A stretch of DNA of 64,000 nt. It comes from Acidobacteriota bacterium (GTDB taxonomy: Bacteria; Acidobacteriota; UBA6911). Shown here in pieces: positions 16,027 through 25,024 of this stretch. A program made the position numbers and the translations under genes. The stretch lies in contig JAAYAJ010000060.1 of NCBI GenBank assembly GCA_012719455.1, forward strand, positions 1 through 64,000. Direction: 5' to 3'. The first letter of the stretch is position 1. Each line of letters opens with the position of its first letter. The notes below the pieces were generated by a model. The model searched no databases. It saw nothing but the letters and a program-made list of their open reading frames with translations, and was not told where the DNA came from.

Positions 16027-17853
16027 CTATCGCTTTTTTTCGAGGATGACCGACATCCGGCAGGCGTCGCAGTCGAAGCGCAACAGGTAGGTGTGGCCGT
16101 CGTCCCTGATCCGGAGCGGCTCTTCGAGCAGCCGGGCGCCGCCGTACCTGGGGCAGGCGTCGAGCTCGCGGCGGAGGCAGTAGCGCGATGTCATCACCTC
16201 CCGCCCCACGGGGTCGGGCAGCGTCTCGAAGGCGCCCTCGACCACCTCGGCGCCGTGGCGCTCGTAGAAGCGCCGGGCGGAGCGGTTGAGGACGTTGGCG
16301 TGGTAGTCGAGCCGCTGCTCGGGGAAGGGGGCGTCGTTGGGGACGAAGGGCGCCTCGTCGCGGGGGCAGGTTTCGGTCCTGACCCGGGCGAGCGCCTCGA
16401 GCGCGTCGCGCTTGAGCCGGTTGAGGAAGCTCAAAGGGTAGAAGCCGACGGGGCCGGTGATGCGGACCTCGGTGGCGGCGAACGGGGTGTTACCGGTGGT
16501 CGCGAGCTTCGCCCGCACCTGCGCGAGCGATCTCCCGGCATCGAGCGGGGGTTCGAACGCGAGCGGAGCCTCCACCGCGGCCGCGTGCCCATCCTCGTCC
16601 CGGACGGCGAGGCGGACGACGTCCCCGTCATGCGCGAAATCCATCTCCACCCCGATCCGCCGCCGGCCCGTGGCCCGGCGCAGCACCCGGTTGAAGGCGA
16701 TGTCGAGGTTGCGGTAGAGGCGCGTGCCCGGCCGCAGCCCTTTCATGGTCGAGGGATAGACCCGGTCCCCCTCCACCCGCTCCACCCGGAAGCCGGCGAG
16801 GGTGCGCGCGCGGGTGAAGAAGCAGAGGCCGTCCCCGTTCTGCAGGCGCGCCCCGTCGGTCTCGAAGCAGCCTGCGCCCAGCCGCGTGACGGCGCCGACC
16901 GGCTCCCCGATCGATTTCTGGGTGTCGAGCGAGGCGATCTTCGGCCGCCCGCCGGGGAGGAAGAAGCGGGTGTAGCCGCGGTTGAACGTCTTCCGCGGGT
17001 CGGGTTCGAAGTGGAGGTCGCAGCGGCCGGAGGAGGCGCGGCGGTACCCTCCCGCGCCGGCGATGAAGGCGTCGAGCGCCCGGCTGTAGGCGGCGGTGAT
17101 GTTCTTGACGTATTCGATCCCCTTGTACCGCCCCTCGATCTTGAAGGAGGTCACCCCCGCCCCGGCCAGGGCTGGGAGGTCGTTGATCAGGCAGAGGTCC
17201 CTGAGAGAGAGGAGGTGGCGGTCGGACTCGATCACGCGCCCGCGGCCGTCCAGCAGGGTGTAGCGGCCGCGGCAGGGCTGTGCGCAGACGCCGCGGTTGC
17301 CGCTGCGCGCCGCCACCGCCTGGCTCATGTAGCACCGGCCGCTGTAGCTGACGCACAGGGCGCCGTGGACGAAGGACTCGAGCTCGATCGCCGTGGCGCG
17401 GCGGATGGCGGCGATCTCCTCGAGCGCCAGCTCGCGGGCCAGGATCACGCGGCGGAAGCCGACCCGTTCGAGGAAGGCGATCCGCTCCGGCGTGTGGTTG
17501 TGCATCTGGGTGCTGGCGATCAGGGGGATGGGGGGAAGGTCGAGCTCCAGCAGCCCGACGTCCTGGATGATCAGCCCGTCCGCCCCGAGCGCGTGAATCT
17601 CCCGGCAGAGCCCGAGCGCCTCGGGCAGCTCATCGTCGGCGAGGATGGTGTTGAGCGCCACGTAGACCCGGGCGCGGAAGAAATGGGCGTGCCGGACCAG
17701 GCGCGCGATCCCGTCCAGGTCGGCCCCGGCCGCGGCGCGGGCGCTGAAGCGCGGGGCCCCGATGTAGACGGCGTCGGCGCCGTGGTCGATGGCGGCGATG
17801 CCGATGTCGGGGGTCCCGGCGGGGGCGAGCAGTTCGAGCGCCTTCAAGGTCAT
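16027..17853 (-). CDS. U32 family peptidase (RlhA/TrhP-like)
   Basis: 608 residues. The N-terminal TIM-barrel-like half opens with LELLAPAGTPDIGIAAIDHGADAVYIG and includes the family cysteine motif SYSGRCYMSQ followed by GNRGVCAQPCRGRY near 170-205. A long C-terminal extension ends with a Cys-rich stretch (CPRYGG, DCDACR). U32 proteins of this kind are linked to prephenate-dependent hydroxylation of tRNA (TrhP) or 23S rRNA (RlhA) rather than to proteolysis. The length is closer to the RlhA group. The exact target cannot be decided from sequence. acpS is 10 bases upstream, so the two may be cotranscribed. Confidence 0.8.
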   Translation of the reverse strand: MTLKALELLAPAGTPDIGIAAIDHGADAVYIGAPRFSARAAAGADLDGIARLVRHAHFFRARVYVALNTILADDELPEALGLCREIHALGADGLIIQDVGLLELDLPPIPLIASTQMHNHTPERIAFLERVGFRRVILARELALEEIAAIRRATAIELESFVHGALCVSYSGRCYMSQAVAARSGNRGVCAQPCRGRYTLLDGRGRVIESDRHLLSLRDLCLINDLPALAGAGVTSFKIEGRYKGIEYVKNITAAYSRALDAFIAGAGGYRRASSGRCDLHFEPDPRKTFNRGYTRFFLPGGRPKIASLDTQKSIGEPVGAVTRLGAGCFETDGARLQNGDGLCFFTRARTLAGFRVERVEGDRVYPSTMKGLRPGTRLYRNLDIAFNRVLRRATGRRRIGVEMDFAHDGDVVRLAVRDEDGHAAAVEAPLAFEPPLDAGRSLAQVRAKLATTGNTPFAATEVRITGPVGFYPLSFLNRLKRDALEALARVRTETCPRDEAPFVPNDAPFPEQRLDYHANVLNRSARRFYERHGAEVVEGAFETLPDPVGREVMTSRYCLRRELDACPRYGGARLLEEPLRIRDDGHTYLLRFDCDACRMSVILEKKR

Positions 17854-17863
17854 CTCCGCGGCC

Positions 17864-18244
17864 TCAGGCTCTTTCCAGGATCACCGTGGCGGCCGCCCAC
17901 CCCTCCGCGTGGGTGAGGCTGAGGTGGACGGCCGAGACGCCCAGGGAGGCGGCGAGCGCCGCGGCCCGGCCGTGAAGGGCCAGGACGGGGGCGTGGGGCC
18001 GCGCGCGCACCACCTCCGCGTCCTGCCAGGACACCCCGTTCCCCCAGCCGGTCCCCAGCGCCTTCATGAGCGCTTCCTTGGCGGCGAAGCGCGCGGCGAA
18101 GTGGGGGGCGGGGTCGCGGTAGGCCAGGCAGTACTCCCGTTCGCCGGGGGAGAACACCCGGGCGGTGAACCGCTCCCCCTGCCGCCCGAGGATCCCGCGC
18201 AGGCGGGGGATGTCGACGATGTCGATTCCGGTTCCCACGATCAT
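17864..18244 (-). CDS. acpS: Holo-[acyl-carrier-protein] synthase
   Basis: 126 residues, the standard size. It transfers 4'-phosphopantetheine from CoA to the acyl carrier protein. The Mg-binding N terminus VGTGIDIVDIPRL and the second motif FAARFAAKEALMKALGTG are both present, and VHLSLTHAEGWAAATVI closes the fold. It is divergent from pgeF with a 58-base spacer that holds a 16-bp palindrome. Confidence 0.94.
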   Translation of the reverse strand: MIVGTGIDIVDIPRLRGILGRQGERFTARVFSPGEREYCLAYRDPAPHFAARFAAKEALMKALGTGWGNGVSWQDAEVVRARPHAPVLALHGRAAALAASLGVSAVHLSLTHAEGWAAATVILERA

Positions 18245-18264
18245 GCTCGGCTCCGCGAAGCGGG

Positions 18265-18288
18265 TTGACAGCGGGCGGCGCGCCGCCC
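18265..18288. promoter_or_regulatory. TTGACA box next to a 16-bp perfect palindrome
   Basis: In the acpS/pgeF divergent spacer, TTGACA (18265-18270) is followed two bases later by GGGCGGCGCGCCGCCC (18273-18288), a perfect palindrome. A plus-strand -35 box with an overlapping operator is one reading. No good -10 is seen, and GC-only palindromes can arise by chance in this genome. Confidence 0.3.
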
Positions 18289-18302
18289 CACACTAGGCGG
18301 TG

Positions 18303-19007
18303 ATGCCCGACGACGCTTTCATCCTCCGGTCCGCCCGGGGAATACCTTATTACAGCTGCCGGGAGTTTGAAAGCCTCCCGGGGGTGCGCCACGCCTTTTC
18401 CACCCGCGCCGGCGGTCTCCCCGATCTCCCTTCCCCCCTGCTGACGCTGCGCCAGGTGCACTCGAACCGGGTGTGCGTCGTGGAGCTGCCCCCCGGCGCG
18501 TGGGACCCGCCCGAGGGGGACGCCCTGGCCGCCGCCCATCCCGGCGCCGCCCTGGGGGTGCGCTCGGCCGACTGCTTTCCCGTCCTGGTCGCCGACCCGG
18601 TCGCCGGCGCGGTGGCCGCGGTCCATTCCGGCTGGCGCGGGACCCTGGCGGGGATTGCCGCGGAGACGGTCGGCGCGCTCGGCCGGGCGTTCGGCAGCCG
18701 GCCCGGGGATCTCCACGTCGCCGTCGGCCCCGGGATCCGCTCCTGCTGCTTCGAGGTCGGGCCCGAGGTGGCGGACGCCTTCGCCGCGGGCTACCCCGGG
18801 ACGGCTCGCCCCGCCCCCGGCCGGCCCGGGAAATTCCTCCTCGACCTCCCCCGGGTGCTGGAGGCGCAACTGGAGGCCGCCGGGGTGGCGCGCGGGCGCC
18901 GTTACGATTCGGGCCTCTGCACCTTCTGCAACCCCCGGGATTTCTTCTCCTACCGCCGGGAAGGGGCGGCGGCGGGGCGGATGATGTCCGTCATCGCCCT
19001 GGGGTGA
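18303..19007 (+). CDS. pgeF: Purine nucleoside phosphorylase, laccase-domain (PgeF/YfiH)
   Basis: 234 residues of the multicopper-polyphenol-oxidase (YfiH) family, now known to act as zinc-dependent purine nucleoside phosphorylases/adenosine deaminases and to correct peptidoglycan precursor errors. Diagnostic motifs are LRQVHSNRV near 60, VRSADCFPVLV near 90, AVHSGWRGTLAG near 112 and the C-terminal CTFCNPRDFFSYRREG. The metal-binding His and Cys are all kept. ATG 18303 is preferred to the GTG one codon earlier. Its last 17 bases overlap the convergent rlmN gene. Confidence 0.9.
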   Translation: MPDDAFILRSARGIPYYSCREFESLPGVRHAFSTRAGGLPDLPSPLLTLRQVHSNRVCVVELPPGAWDPPEGDALAAAHPGAALGVRSADCFPVLVADPVAGAVAAVHSGWRGTLAGIAAETVGALGRAFGSRPGDLHVAVGPGIRSCCFEVGPEVADAFAAGYPGTARPAPGRPGKFLLDLPRVLEAQLEAAGVARGRRYDSGLCTFCNPRDFFSYRREGAAAGRMMSVIALG

Positions 19008-20049
19008 CCCCCGCTTCCCCCCGCGCCCGCCCGGCCAGCAGGCCGCAGGCGGCGGCGATGTCCTCCCCGCGCGCGCGGCGCACGCTGGCGGTGATGCCGG
19101 CGTCGACGAGGGCCTGCTGAAACCCGAGCACCCGCTCGGGCGGGGGCGGCTCGAGCCCGATCGACGGGTCGGGGTTGAGCGGGATCAGGTTGACCTTGTG
19201 GCGCAGCGTGCTGAGCAGGCGCGCGAGGCGCCGGGCGTCGTCCGGGGAGTCGTTCATCCCCCCGACGAGCACGTATTCGAAGGTGATCCGGCGCCGCTCC
19301 GCCAGGGGGAAGCGGCGGCAGGCCTCCAGGAGCGCGGCGATGTTCCAGGTCCGGTTGATCGGCATGAGCCGGTCCCGGACCTCGTCCGTCGCCGCGTTCA
19401 GCGAAACGGCCAGGTTGGGCCGCACCGGCTCCCGGGCGAGCCGATCGATTCCGGGGACCACCCCCGCGGTGGAGAGGGTGATGCGGCGGGGGGAGACGGC
19501 CATCCCCCCCGGGTCGGTCATCAGCCGGAAGGCACGGAGGACGTTGTCGTAGTTGAGGAGCGGCTCCCCCATCCCCATCAGCACGATGTTGAGGCGCCGG
19601 GAGGCCGGGCCGCGGTCCGCCGCGAGGGTGAGCGCCTGCGCCACGATCTCCCCCGCGGCGAGGTTGCGCCCGGGCGGCTGCCGGCCGGTGACGCAGAAGA
19701 GGCAGCCGAGGGCGCACCCCACCTGGGTCGAGATGCAGAGGGTGTCCCGCTTCTCCTCGGGGATGAAGACCGCTTCGACGTGCGCGCCCGGGGAGACCTC
19801 GAACAGGGAGCGGCGGGTGCCGTCCCGGGAAACGGCCGTTTCCACCACCGGAAGCCAGGCGAGGGAAAATTCCGCCCCGAGGCGCGCGCGCAGCGCTTTC
19901 GGCAGGTCGGGGAAGGCGTCCCACGAGCGCCGCAGGTGGCGGTAGACCCCGGCGTAGATCTGGCGCGCCCGGTAGCGCGGTTCCCCCAGGGCCGCCGCCA
20001 CCGCCTCCATTTCCCCGAGATCCATCCCCACCACGTTCCTGGTCTTCAT
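18991..20049 (-). CDS. rlmN: 23S rRNA/tRNA adenine-C2 methyltransferase
   Basis: About 352 residues, a radical-SAM enzyme that methylates A2503 of 23S rRNA and A37 of some tRNAs. The CxxxCxxC cluster motif is CALGCLFC, preceded by CISTQVG. The second catalytic Cys lies near the C terminus in ARGEDIAAACGLL. GMGEPLLNYDNV is also a family hallmark. ATG 20049 was chosen; a TTG at 20061 is possible and neither has a clear ribosome site. It is convergent with pgeF and overlaps it by 17 bases. Confidence 0.94.
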   Translation of the reverse strand: MKTRNVVGMDLGEMEAVAAALGEPRYRARQIYAGVYRHLRRSWDAFPDLPKALRARLGAEFSLAWLPVVETAVSRDGTRRSLFEVSPGAHVEAVFIPEEKRDTLCISTQVGCALGCLFCVTGRQPPGRNLAAGEIVAQALTLAADRGPASRRLNIVLMGMGEPLLNYDNVLRAFRLMTDPGGMAVSPRRITLSTAGVVPGIDRLAREPVRPNLAVSLNAATDEVRDRLMPINRTWNIAALLEACRRFPLAERRRITFEYVLVGGMNDSPDDARRLARLLSTLRHKVNLIPLNPDPSIGLEPPPPERVLGFQQALVDAGITASVRRARGEDIAAACGLLAGRARGEAGVTPGR

Positions 20050-20147
20050 CGCTGTATCCAAAATACCATGTTCGGCGCCCCCTCTTCGAGTGCCGGGGGT
20101 TCTTTGATACTGGCCGCCGCTCCGGCGTTGTGGTAAGTAATACGCTT

Positions 20148-21416
20148 ATGCGGATGGACATCCGGAAAAAAGCGCTCCCCAACGGTCTCGTCGTGGTTTC
20201 GGAGGCCATGCCCCACCTCCGCTCGGTCTCGCTGGGGGTCTGGGTCAAATGCGGCTCCCGGGTCGATCCGGCCGGGCACGCGGGGATCTCTCATTTCATC
20301 GAACACCTCCTGTTCAAGGGGACGCGCACCCGCTCGGCCGCCGCCATCGCCGCCGCGATCGATTCGGTGGGGGGGGAGCTCAACGCCTTCACCGAAAAGG
20401 AGTTCGTCGGGTTTTACGCCCGGGTGATGGACCGGCACCTGCCGCTGGCCTTCGAACTCCTGTCCGACATCGTCCTCAACCCGACCTTCCCCCCGCGGGA
20501 GATCGAGCGCGAGCGCAACGTGATCTTCGAGGAGATCAACATGATCGAGGACTCCCCCCAGGAGCTGGTCCTCGACATGCACATGGAACAGTTCTGGAAG
20601 GGGCACGCCCTGGGCCGGCCGATTTTGGGGAGCAAGGAAACGGTGGCGGCGATCACCCGCGCCGACGTCCGCGGGTTCTTCCGGGACCACTACACCGCCG
20701 GCAACACCATCGTCGCGGTCGCGGGCAACATCGACCACCGGAAGGTCCAATCGCTGGCGGAGCGCCGCTTCTCCGGCCTGGCTCCGGGAGCCGCGGCCGC
20801 GGCGGAGGCGCCCCCCACGGTCTTCCCGGGGCGGAAGGTCAGGCGCAAGCGCCACCTGGAGCAGACGCACCTCTGTTTGGGGACGGTGTCCCCTCCGGTC
20901 GGTTCGCGGGAGCGGTTCGCCGCCGGCCTCCTCTCGAACGTCCTCGGCGGGGGGATGAGTTCCCGGCTGTTCCAGAACATCCGCGAAAAACGCGGGCTGG
21001 TCTATTCCATCTACTCGATGCTGAACCTCTACCGGGACGCGGGCTCGCTCGCGGTCTACGCCGGGTGCGCCCCCGAGCGGGCGGCCCAGGTCGTGGAGCT
21101 GACGCTCGGGGAGTTCCGCCGGCTGAGGGAGCGGCTCGTGGCGCCCGCGGAGCTCAAGCGCGCCCGGGAGTGCCTGAAGGGGGCGATCGTGCTGGGGCTG
21201 GAGAGTTCCAGCAACCGGATGGCCCACCTGGCCCAGCAGATGATCTATCACGGGCGCTGCCAGGAGCCGGGGGAGATCCTGAAAGCGGTCGACCGGGTCA
21301 CGGCGCGCGAGATCCGCGATCTGGCCCAGCGCCTGTTCGATCCTTCCTCTTTGGCCCTGACCGCGCTGGGCTCCGGGCTTGGCGCCGATTTCGCGGCCGC
21401 GCCCATGGGTGCATGA
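20148..21416 (+). CDS. M16 family zinc peptidase
   Basis: About 422 residues, processing-peptidase type. The zinc motif HFIEHLLFKGT (HxxEH) lies near residues 46-56, with the downstream glutamate in the ERNVIFEEINM segment. GVWVKCGSRVDP, GGGMSSRLFQNIREKRGLVYSIYS and the second, inactive half-domain are typical. Related bacterial proteins degrade or process short peptides in the cytoplasm. ATG 20148 has GGTAAG upstream. The metallo-hydrolase gene starts 4 bases after its stop. Confidence 0.9.
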   Translation: MRMDIRKKALPNGLVVVSEAMPHLRSVSLGVWVKCGSRVDPAGHAGISHFIEHLLFKGTRTRSAAAIAAAIDSVGGELNAFTEKEFVGFYARVMDRHLPLAFELLSDIVLNPTFPPREIERERNVIFEEINMIEDSPQELVLDMHMEQFWKGHALGRPILGSKETVAAITRADVRGFFRDHYTAGNTIVAVAGNIDHRKVQSLAERRFSGLAPGAAAAAEAPPTVFPGRKVRRKRHLEQTHLCLGTVSPPVGSRERFAAGLLSNVLGGGMSSRLFQNIREKRGLVYSIYSMLNLYRDAGSLAVYAGCAPERAAQVVELTLGEFRRLRERLVAPAELKRARECLKGAIVLGLESSSNRMAHLAQQMIYHGRCQEPGEILKAVDRVTAREIRDLAQRLFDPSSLALTALGSGLGADFAAAPMGA

Positions 21417-21419
21417 CCG

Positions 21420-22205
21420 ATGGGGCTCAGTTTCACGGTACTGGGGAGCGGCAGTTCGGGGAACGCCACGCTGGTGAGCGACGGGGAGACCCATATCCTG
21501 GTGGACGTCGGGCTGAGCGGCAGGGAAACCGCGCGCCGGCTGCGCCAGCTCGGGATGGAACCGGGGCACGTGTCCGCCATCGTGATTTCCCACGAGCACG
21601 GCGACCACTGCCGCGGGGTCGGTCCCTTCGCCAAAAACCTGGAGATCCCCGTCTTCATGACGGAGGAGGCGTTCGACGGTTCGGGCCTGAAGCTGGAGGA
21701 GCGCAGGCTCCGCCGCATCCGCCCGGGCGAGGGGTTCGACATCGGGGGGATCTGCATCACCGGGTTTTCCGTTCCCCACGACGCCAGCAACCCGCTCGGC
21801 TTCGTCCTGGAGAAGGACGGGGTGCGGATCGTGATCGCGCTCGACCTGGGCTTTCTCTCGAACCTCGTCCTGGAGCGGCTGCGCGGAGCCGACGGCATCG
21901 TGATCGAGTCGAACCACGACGAGCGGATGCTCAAGGTGGGGCCCTACCCCTGGGCGCTCAAGCAGCGGGTGATGAGCCGGCGCGGCCACCTTTCCAACGA
22001 TTCGGTGGCGCACTACCTGACGAACGATTTCGACGGCCGGGCGGCCGTGGTGGTGCTGGCACACCTCAGCAAGCAGAACAACCTTCCCGAGCTGGCGCTC
22101 CTGTCGGCCCAGAGGGCCCTGGAGGAGCGCCCGGGCCTGCGGGCGCGGCACACCCGGCTCGAAGTGGCGCACCAGGACAAGATCGGCCCGACGTTCCGGT
22201 ACTGA
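21420..22205 (+). CDS. MBL-fold metallo-hydrolase (YycJ/WalJ-like)
   Basis: 261 residues, metallo-beta-lactamase fold. SHEHGDHCRG near residue 58 is the HxHxDH metal motif, and SVPHDASNPLGFVL supplies a later His. The opening FTVLGSGSSGNATLV matches the YycJ/WalJ group, which has 5'-to-3' exonuclease activity linked to repair and cell-wall signalling in Firmicutes. That specific role is not established here. It is tightly packed between the M16 gene and purB. Confidence 0.88.
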   Translation: MGLSFTVLGSGSSGNATLVSDGETHILVDVGLSGRETARRLRQLGMEPGHVSAIVISHEHGDHCRGVGPFAKNLEIPVFMTEEAFDGSGLKLEERRLRRIRPGEGFDIGGICITGFSVPHDASNPLGFVLEKDGVRIVIALDLGFLSNLVLERLRGADGIVIESNHDERMLKVGPYPWALKQRVMSRRGHLSNDSVAHYLTNDFDGRAAVVVLAHLSKQNNLPELALLSAQRALEERPGLRARHTRLEVAHQDKIGPTFRY

Positions 22206-22226
22206 CCCAGCTGCAAGGAGGCAGCC

Positions 22227-23537
22227 ATGATCGATCGTTACATGCCCCGGGATTTCGCCGGGATCTGGTCGGAAGAAAACATGTTCCGCACCTGGCTGCG
22301 GGTGGAGCTGGAGACCTGCCGCGTGCTGGCCGAAAAAGGGTGGATCCCGCAGGCGGCGATGGAGACCATCGAAAGGAAGGCGGATTTTTCCATCCAGCGG
22401 ATCCGGGAGATCGAGGCGGTCACCCACCACGACCTGATCGCGTTCACCACCAGCGTGGCCGAGTTCGTGGGCCCCGATTCCCGCTACATCCACTGGGGAC
22501 TCACCTCGACCGACGTGGTGGACACCGCCCGCGGGGTGCAGTTGCGGGAGGCGAGCGACAAGATCCTCGAAGCGATGGACGAGCTCTCCGACGCCATCCG
22601 CGCCCGCGCCCTGGAGCACAAGCGGACCGTCATGATGGGGCGCACGCACGGGGTGCACGCGGAAATCACCACCTTCGGGCTCAAGCTGGCGGTCTGGTAC
22701 GACGAGATGGGGCGCAACCGCGAGCGGATGCGCCGGGCGGCCGAAACGGCGGCCGTCGGCAAGCTGTCCGGGGCGGTCGGTACCTTCGCGCACCTCGACC
22801 CCGACGTGGAGGCGCGGGTGTGCGAGCGGCTGGGGCTGCGGCCGGCGCCCGTGTCCACCCAGACGCTGCAGCGCGACCGCCACGCGGAGTACCTGGCGGC
22901 GATCGCCATCGCCGGCAGCTCGCTCGACAAGTTCGCCACCGAGATCCGCCACCTGCAGCGGACCGAGGTGCGGGAGGCGGAGGAGCCGTTCGCCTCCGGG
23001 CAGAAGGGGTCCTCGGCGATGCCGCACAAGCGGAACCCGGTCAAATGCGAGCAGGTCTCGGGGCTTTCGCGCCTGCTGCGGGGGTACTGTGTCACCGCGC
23101 TGGAAAACGTGGCGCTCTGGCACGAGCGGGACATCTCCCACTCCTCCGCCGAGCGGGTGATCCTCCCGGACGCGACCTCGGTCCTGGCCTACATGCTCCG
23201 GTCGATGACGCGCATCGTCGCCGGCCTGGTGGTCCACCCCGACCGCATGCTCAAAAACATCGAAATGACGCGGGGGCTGGCATATTCGGGGCAGCTGCTG
23301 CTCGACCTGACCCGGAAGGGGGTGTTGCGCGAGGAGGCCTACCGCTGGATCCAGCGCTGCGCCATGAAAGTCTGGGACGAGGACAAGGACTTCCTGGAGG
23401 TCCTCGTCGAAGACCCCGACATCACCCGGGTCCTGACCGGTGAGGAGGTGCGCGCGGTCGTCAACCCCGAGCTGCAGTTGCGCAACGTCGACGCCGTTTT
23501 CGCCCGGGTCTTCGACGGGGCCGAACGGCGACGCTGA
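22227..23537 (+). CDS. purB: Adenylosuccinate lyase
   Basis: 436 residues. It cleaves SAICAR and adenylosuccinate in purine synthesis, releasing fumarate. The fumarase-superfamily signature GSSAMPHKRNPVKCEQ, carrying the catalytic serine loop, lies near residues 261-276. The conserved HWGLTSTDVVDTA (about 90) and GRTHGVHAEITTFG (about 137) are intact. GGAGG sits just before ATG 22227. The promoter of the next gene overlaps its stop codon. Confidence 0.96.
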   Translation: MIDRYMPRDFAGIWSEENMFRTWLRVELETCRVLAEKGWIPQAAMETIERKADFSIQRIREIEAVTHHDLIAFTTSVAEFVGPDSRYIHWGLTSTDVVDTARGVQLREASDKILEAMDELSDAIRARALEHKRTVMMGRTHGVHAEITTFGLKLAVWYDEMGRNRERMRRAAETAAVGKLSGAVGTFAHLDPDVEARVCERLGLRPAPVSTQTLQRDRHAEYLAAIAIAGSSLDKFATEIRHLQRTEVREAEEPFASGQKGSSAMPHKRNPVKCEQVSGLSRLLRGYCVTALENVALWHERDISHSSAERVILPDATSVLAYMLRSMTRIVAGLVVHPDRMLKNIEMTRGLAYSGQLLLDLTRKGVLREEAYRWIQRCAMKVWDEDKDFLEVLVEDPDITRVLTGEEVRAVVNPELQLRNVDAVFARVFDGAERRR

Positions 23538-23563
23538 CAGGCGCCCGCACCCTTTGCTATAAT
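23534..23563 (+). promoter_or_regulatory. Sigma-70 promoter for the dihydropyrimidinase homologue
   Basis: CTGACA (23534-23539, five of six consensus bases) and a perfect TATAAT (23558-23563) are 18 bases apart. The -35 overlaps the purB stop codon. This implies that the downstream gene is transcribed independently of purB. Confidence 0.55.
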
Positions 23564-23604
23564 CGGGGCGCCCGATCGTCGCGGCAACGCCGGTTGGAGA
23601 AGCT

Positions 23605-24981
23605 ATGACGACGCTGATCAAGAACGGGACCATCATCACCGCCGCCGACACCTACCGGGCGGACATCCTGGTCAAGAACGGCAGGGTGTTCGAAATCGGG
23701 AGAGAGATCTCCAAGATCGCCAACGAGATCATCGACGCGACCGGCAAGTGGGTGCTGCCGGGGGCGGTCGACGCCCACACGCACCTCGGCGCGCTGTGCG
23801 ACGGCATGGCGCCGGCCGACGATTTCGCGAGCGCCACGGCGGCGGCCGCCGTCGGGGGGACCACCACCGTGATCGATTACGCGGAACAGGCCCCCGGGGG
23901 GACGCTGGCCGCGGCGCTCGAGGAGTGGAAGGGGAAGGGGGCCGGCAGCTCGGTGGTGGATTACGCCTTTCATCTCGCGATCTGCGAGGTGAACCCCGGC
24001 GTCCTCGGGGAGATCCCCGCCATGGTCGACGCCGGCGTCACCAGCTTTCACGTCCGGCTCGACGGCTGCGGGGAACGGTATATCAACGACGGCGACCTGC
24101 TGGAATTCTTCGAATGCGTCCGCGGAGCCGGGGCGATCGCGTGCCTGCACGCCGAAAACGGGGAGATCGTCCGGAGCTGCCTGCGCCGGCTGCGGGCGGA
24201 GGGGAAGACGGCGGTCCGCTACCTCCCCCTGGCCCGCCCGCCGGAGGTGGAGGCCCAGGCGACGGCCCGCGCCATCAGCATCGCCGAGATGGCCCGGGCT
24301 CCCATCTACCTGAGCGGCGTCTCCTGCGCCCACGCGATCGAGAGGGTCAAGGCGGCGCGGGACCGCGGGCAGGCGGTCTACGCCGAGACCTCCCCCCACT
24401 TCCTGCTGCTTGCGAGCGACCGGTACGAAGACCCGGACGGGGAGAAGTACATCTGCATTCCGCCGCTGCGCCCCTCCTGGCACGCCGACGTGCTCTGGAA
24501 GGCGATAGCGAGCGGCGACGTCCACGCGGTCGCGAGCAATCACCGGGCGTTCGACCACGCGGGGCAGAAGGAGCTCGGGAGGGATGATTTTACCCGGGCC
24601 CCGCACGGGTTTGCGGGGATCCAGGAGCGGGTGTCCCTCATGCACTCGGCCGGCGTCGGCGCGGGAAAGATCTCGCCCAACCGCCTGGTCGAGCTGGTGA
24701 GCGCCTTCCCGGCCAGGATCTTCGGGCTCTTCCCGCGCAAGGGGACGCTGTCGGTCGGGAGCGACGCCGACATGATCCTCTTCGACCCCGAGGCCGAGGT
24801 CACCCTGACGCAGGCTAAGAGCGTTTCACGTTCCGATTACACCCCCTACGAGGGGATGAGTGTGCGCGGCGCCCCCTGGATGGTACTGCAGCGGGGGAAG
24901 GTGATCGCGCGCAAGCACAAGATCATGACGGGCGCCGGCGCCGGGGAGTTCCTCCCCTCGGTCCGGTCGAGCCTGCCGTGA
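23605..24981 (+). CDS. Dihydropyrimidinase-like protein lacking metal ligands
   Basis: 458 residues, clearly of the dihydropyrimidinase/D-hydantoinase branch of amidohydrolases: TLIKNGTIITAADTYRADI at the start, HTH in VDAHTHLG near 58, LHAEN near 181 and LFGLFPRKGTLSVGSDAD near the C terminus. The ligands that normally build the two-metal site are damaged. The carboxylated Lys of SFK is H149 (SFHVRLD), the His of the HxS motif is G238 (LSGVS), and the catalytic Asp of TDHCPF is N312 (SNHRAF). The substrate Tyr after the Lys is also lost. Only three of six ligands remain, so hydantoinase activity is unlikely. A scaffold or regulatory pseudoenzyme, or new chemistry, is possible. It has its own promoter and GGAG ribosome site. 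Confidence 0.85.
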   Translation: MTTLIKNGTIITAADTYRADILVKNGRVFEIGREISKIANEIIDATGKWVLPGAVDAHTHLGALCDGMAPADDFASATAAAAVGGTTTVIDYAEQAPGGTLAAALEEWKGKGAGSSVVDYAFHLAICEVNPGVLGEIPAMVDAGVTSFHVRLDGCGERYINDGDLLEFFECVRGAGAIACLHAENGEIVRSCLRRLRAEGKTAVRYLPLARPPEVEAQATARAISIAEMARAPIYLSGVSCAHAIERVKAARDRGQAVYAETSPHFLLLASDRYEDPDGEKYICIPPLRPSWHADVLWKAIASGDVHAVASNHRAFDHAGQKELGRDDFTRAPHGFAGIQERVSLMHSAGVGAGKISPNRLVELVSAFPARIFGLFPRKGTLSVGSDADMILFDPEAEVTLTQAKSVSRSDYTPYEGMSVRGAPWMVLQRGKVIARKHKIMTGAGAGEFLPSVRSSLP

Positions 24982-25024
24982 CGGCCCGGTTCACCCCCGG
25001 CACGTCTACCGACAGGGAGCGGCC

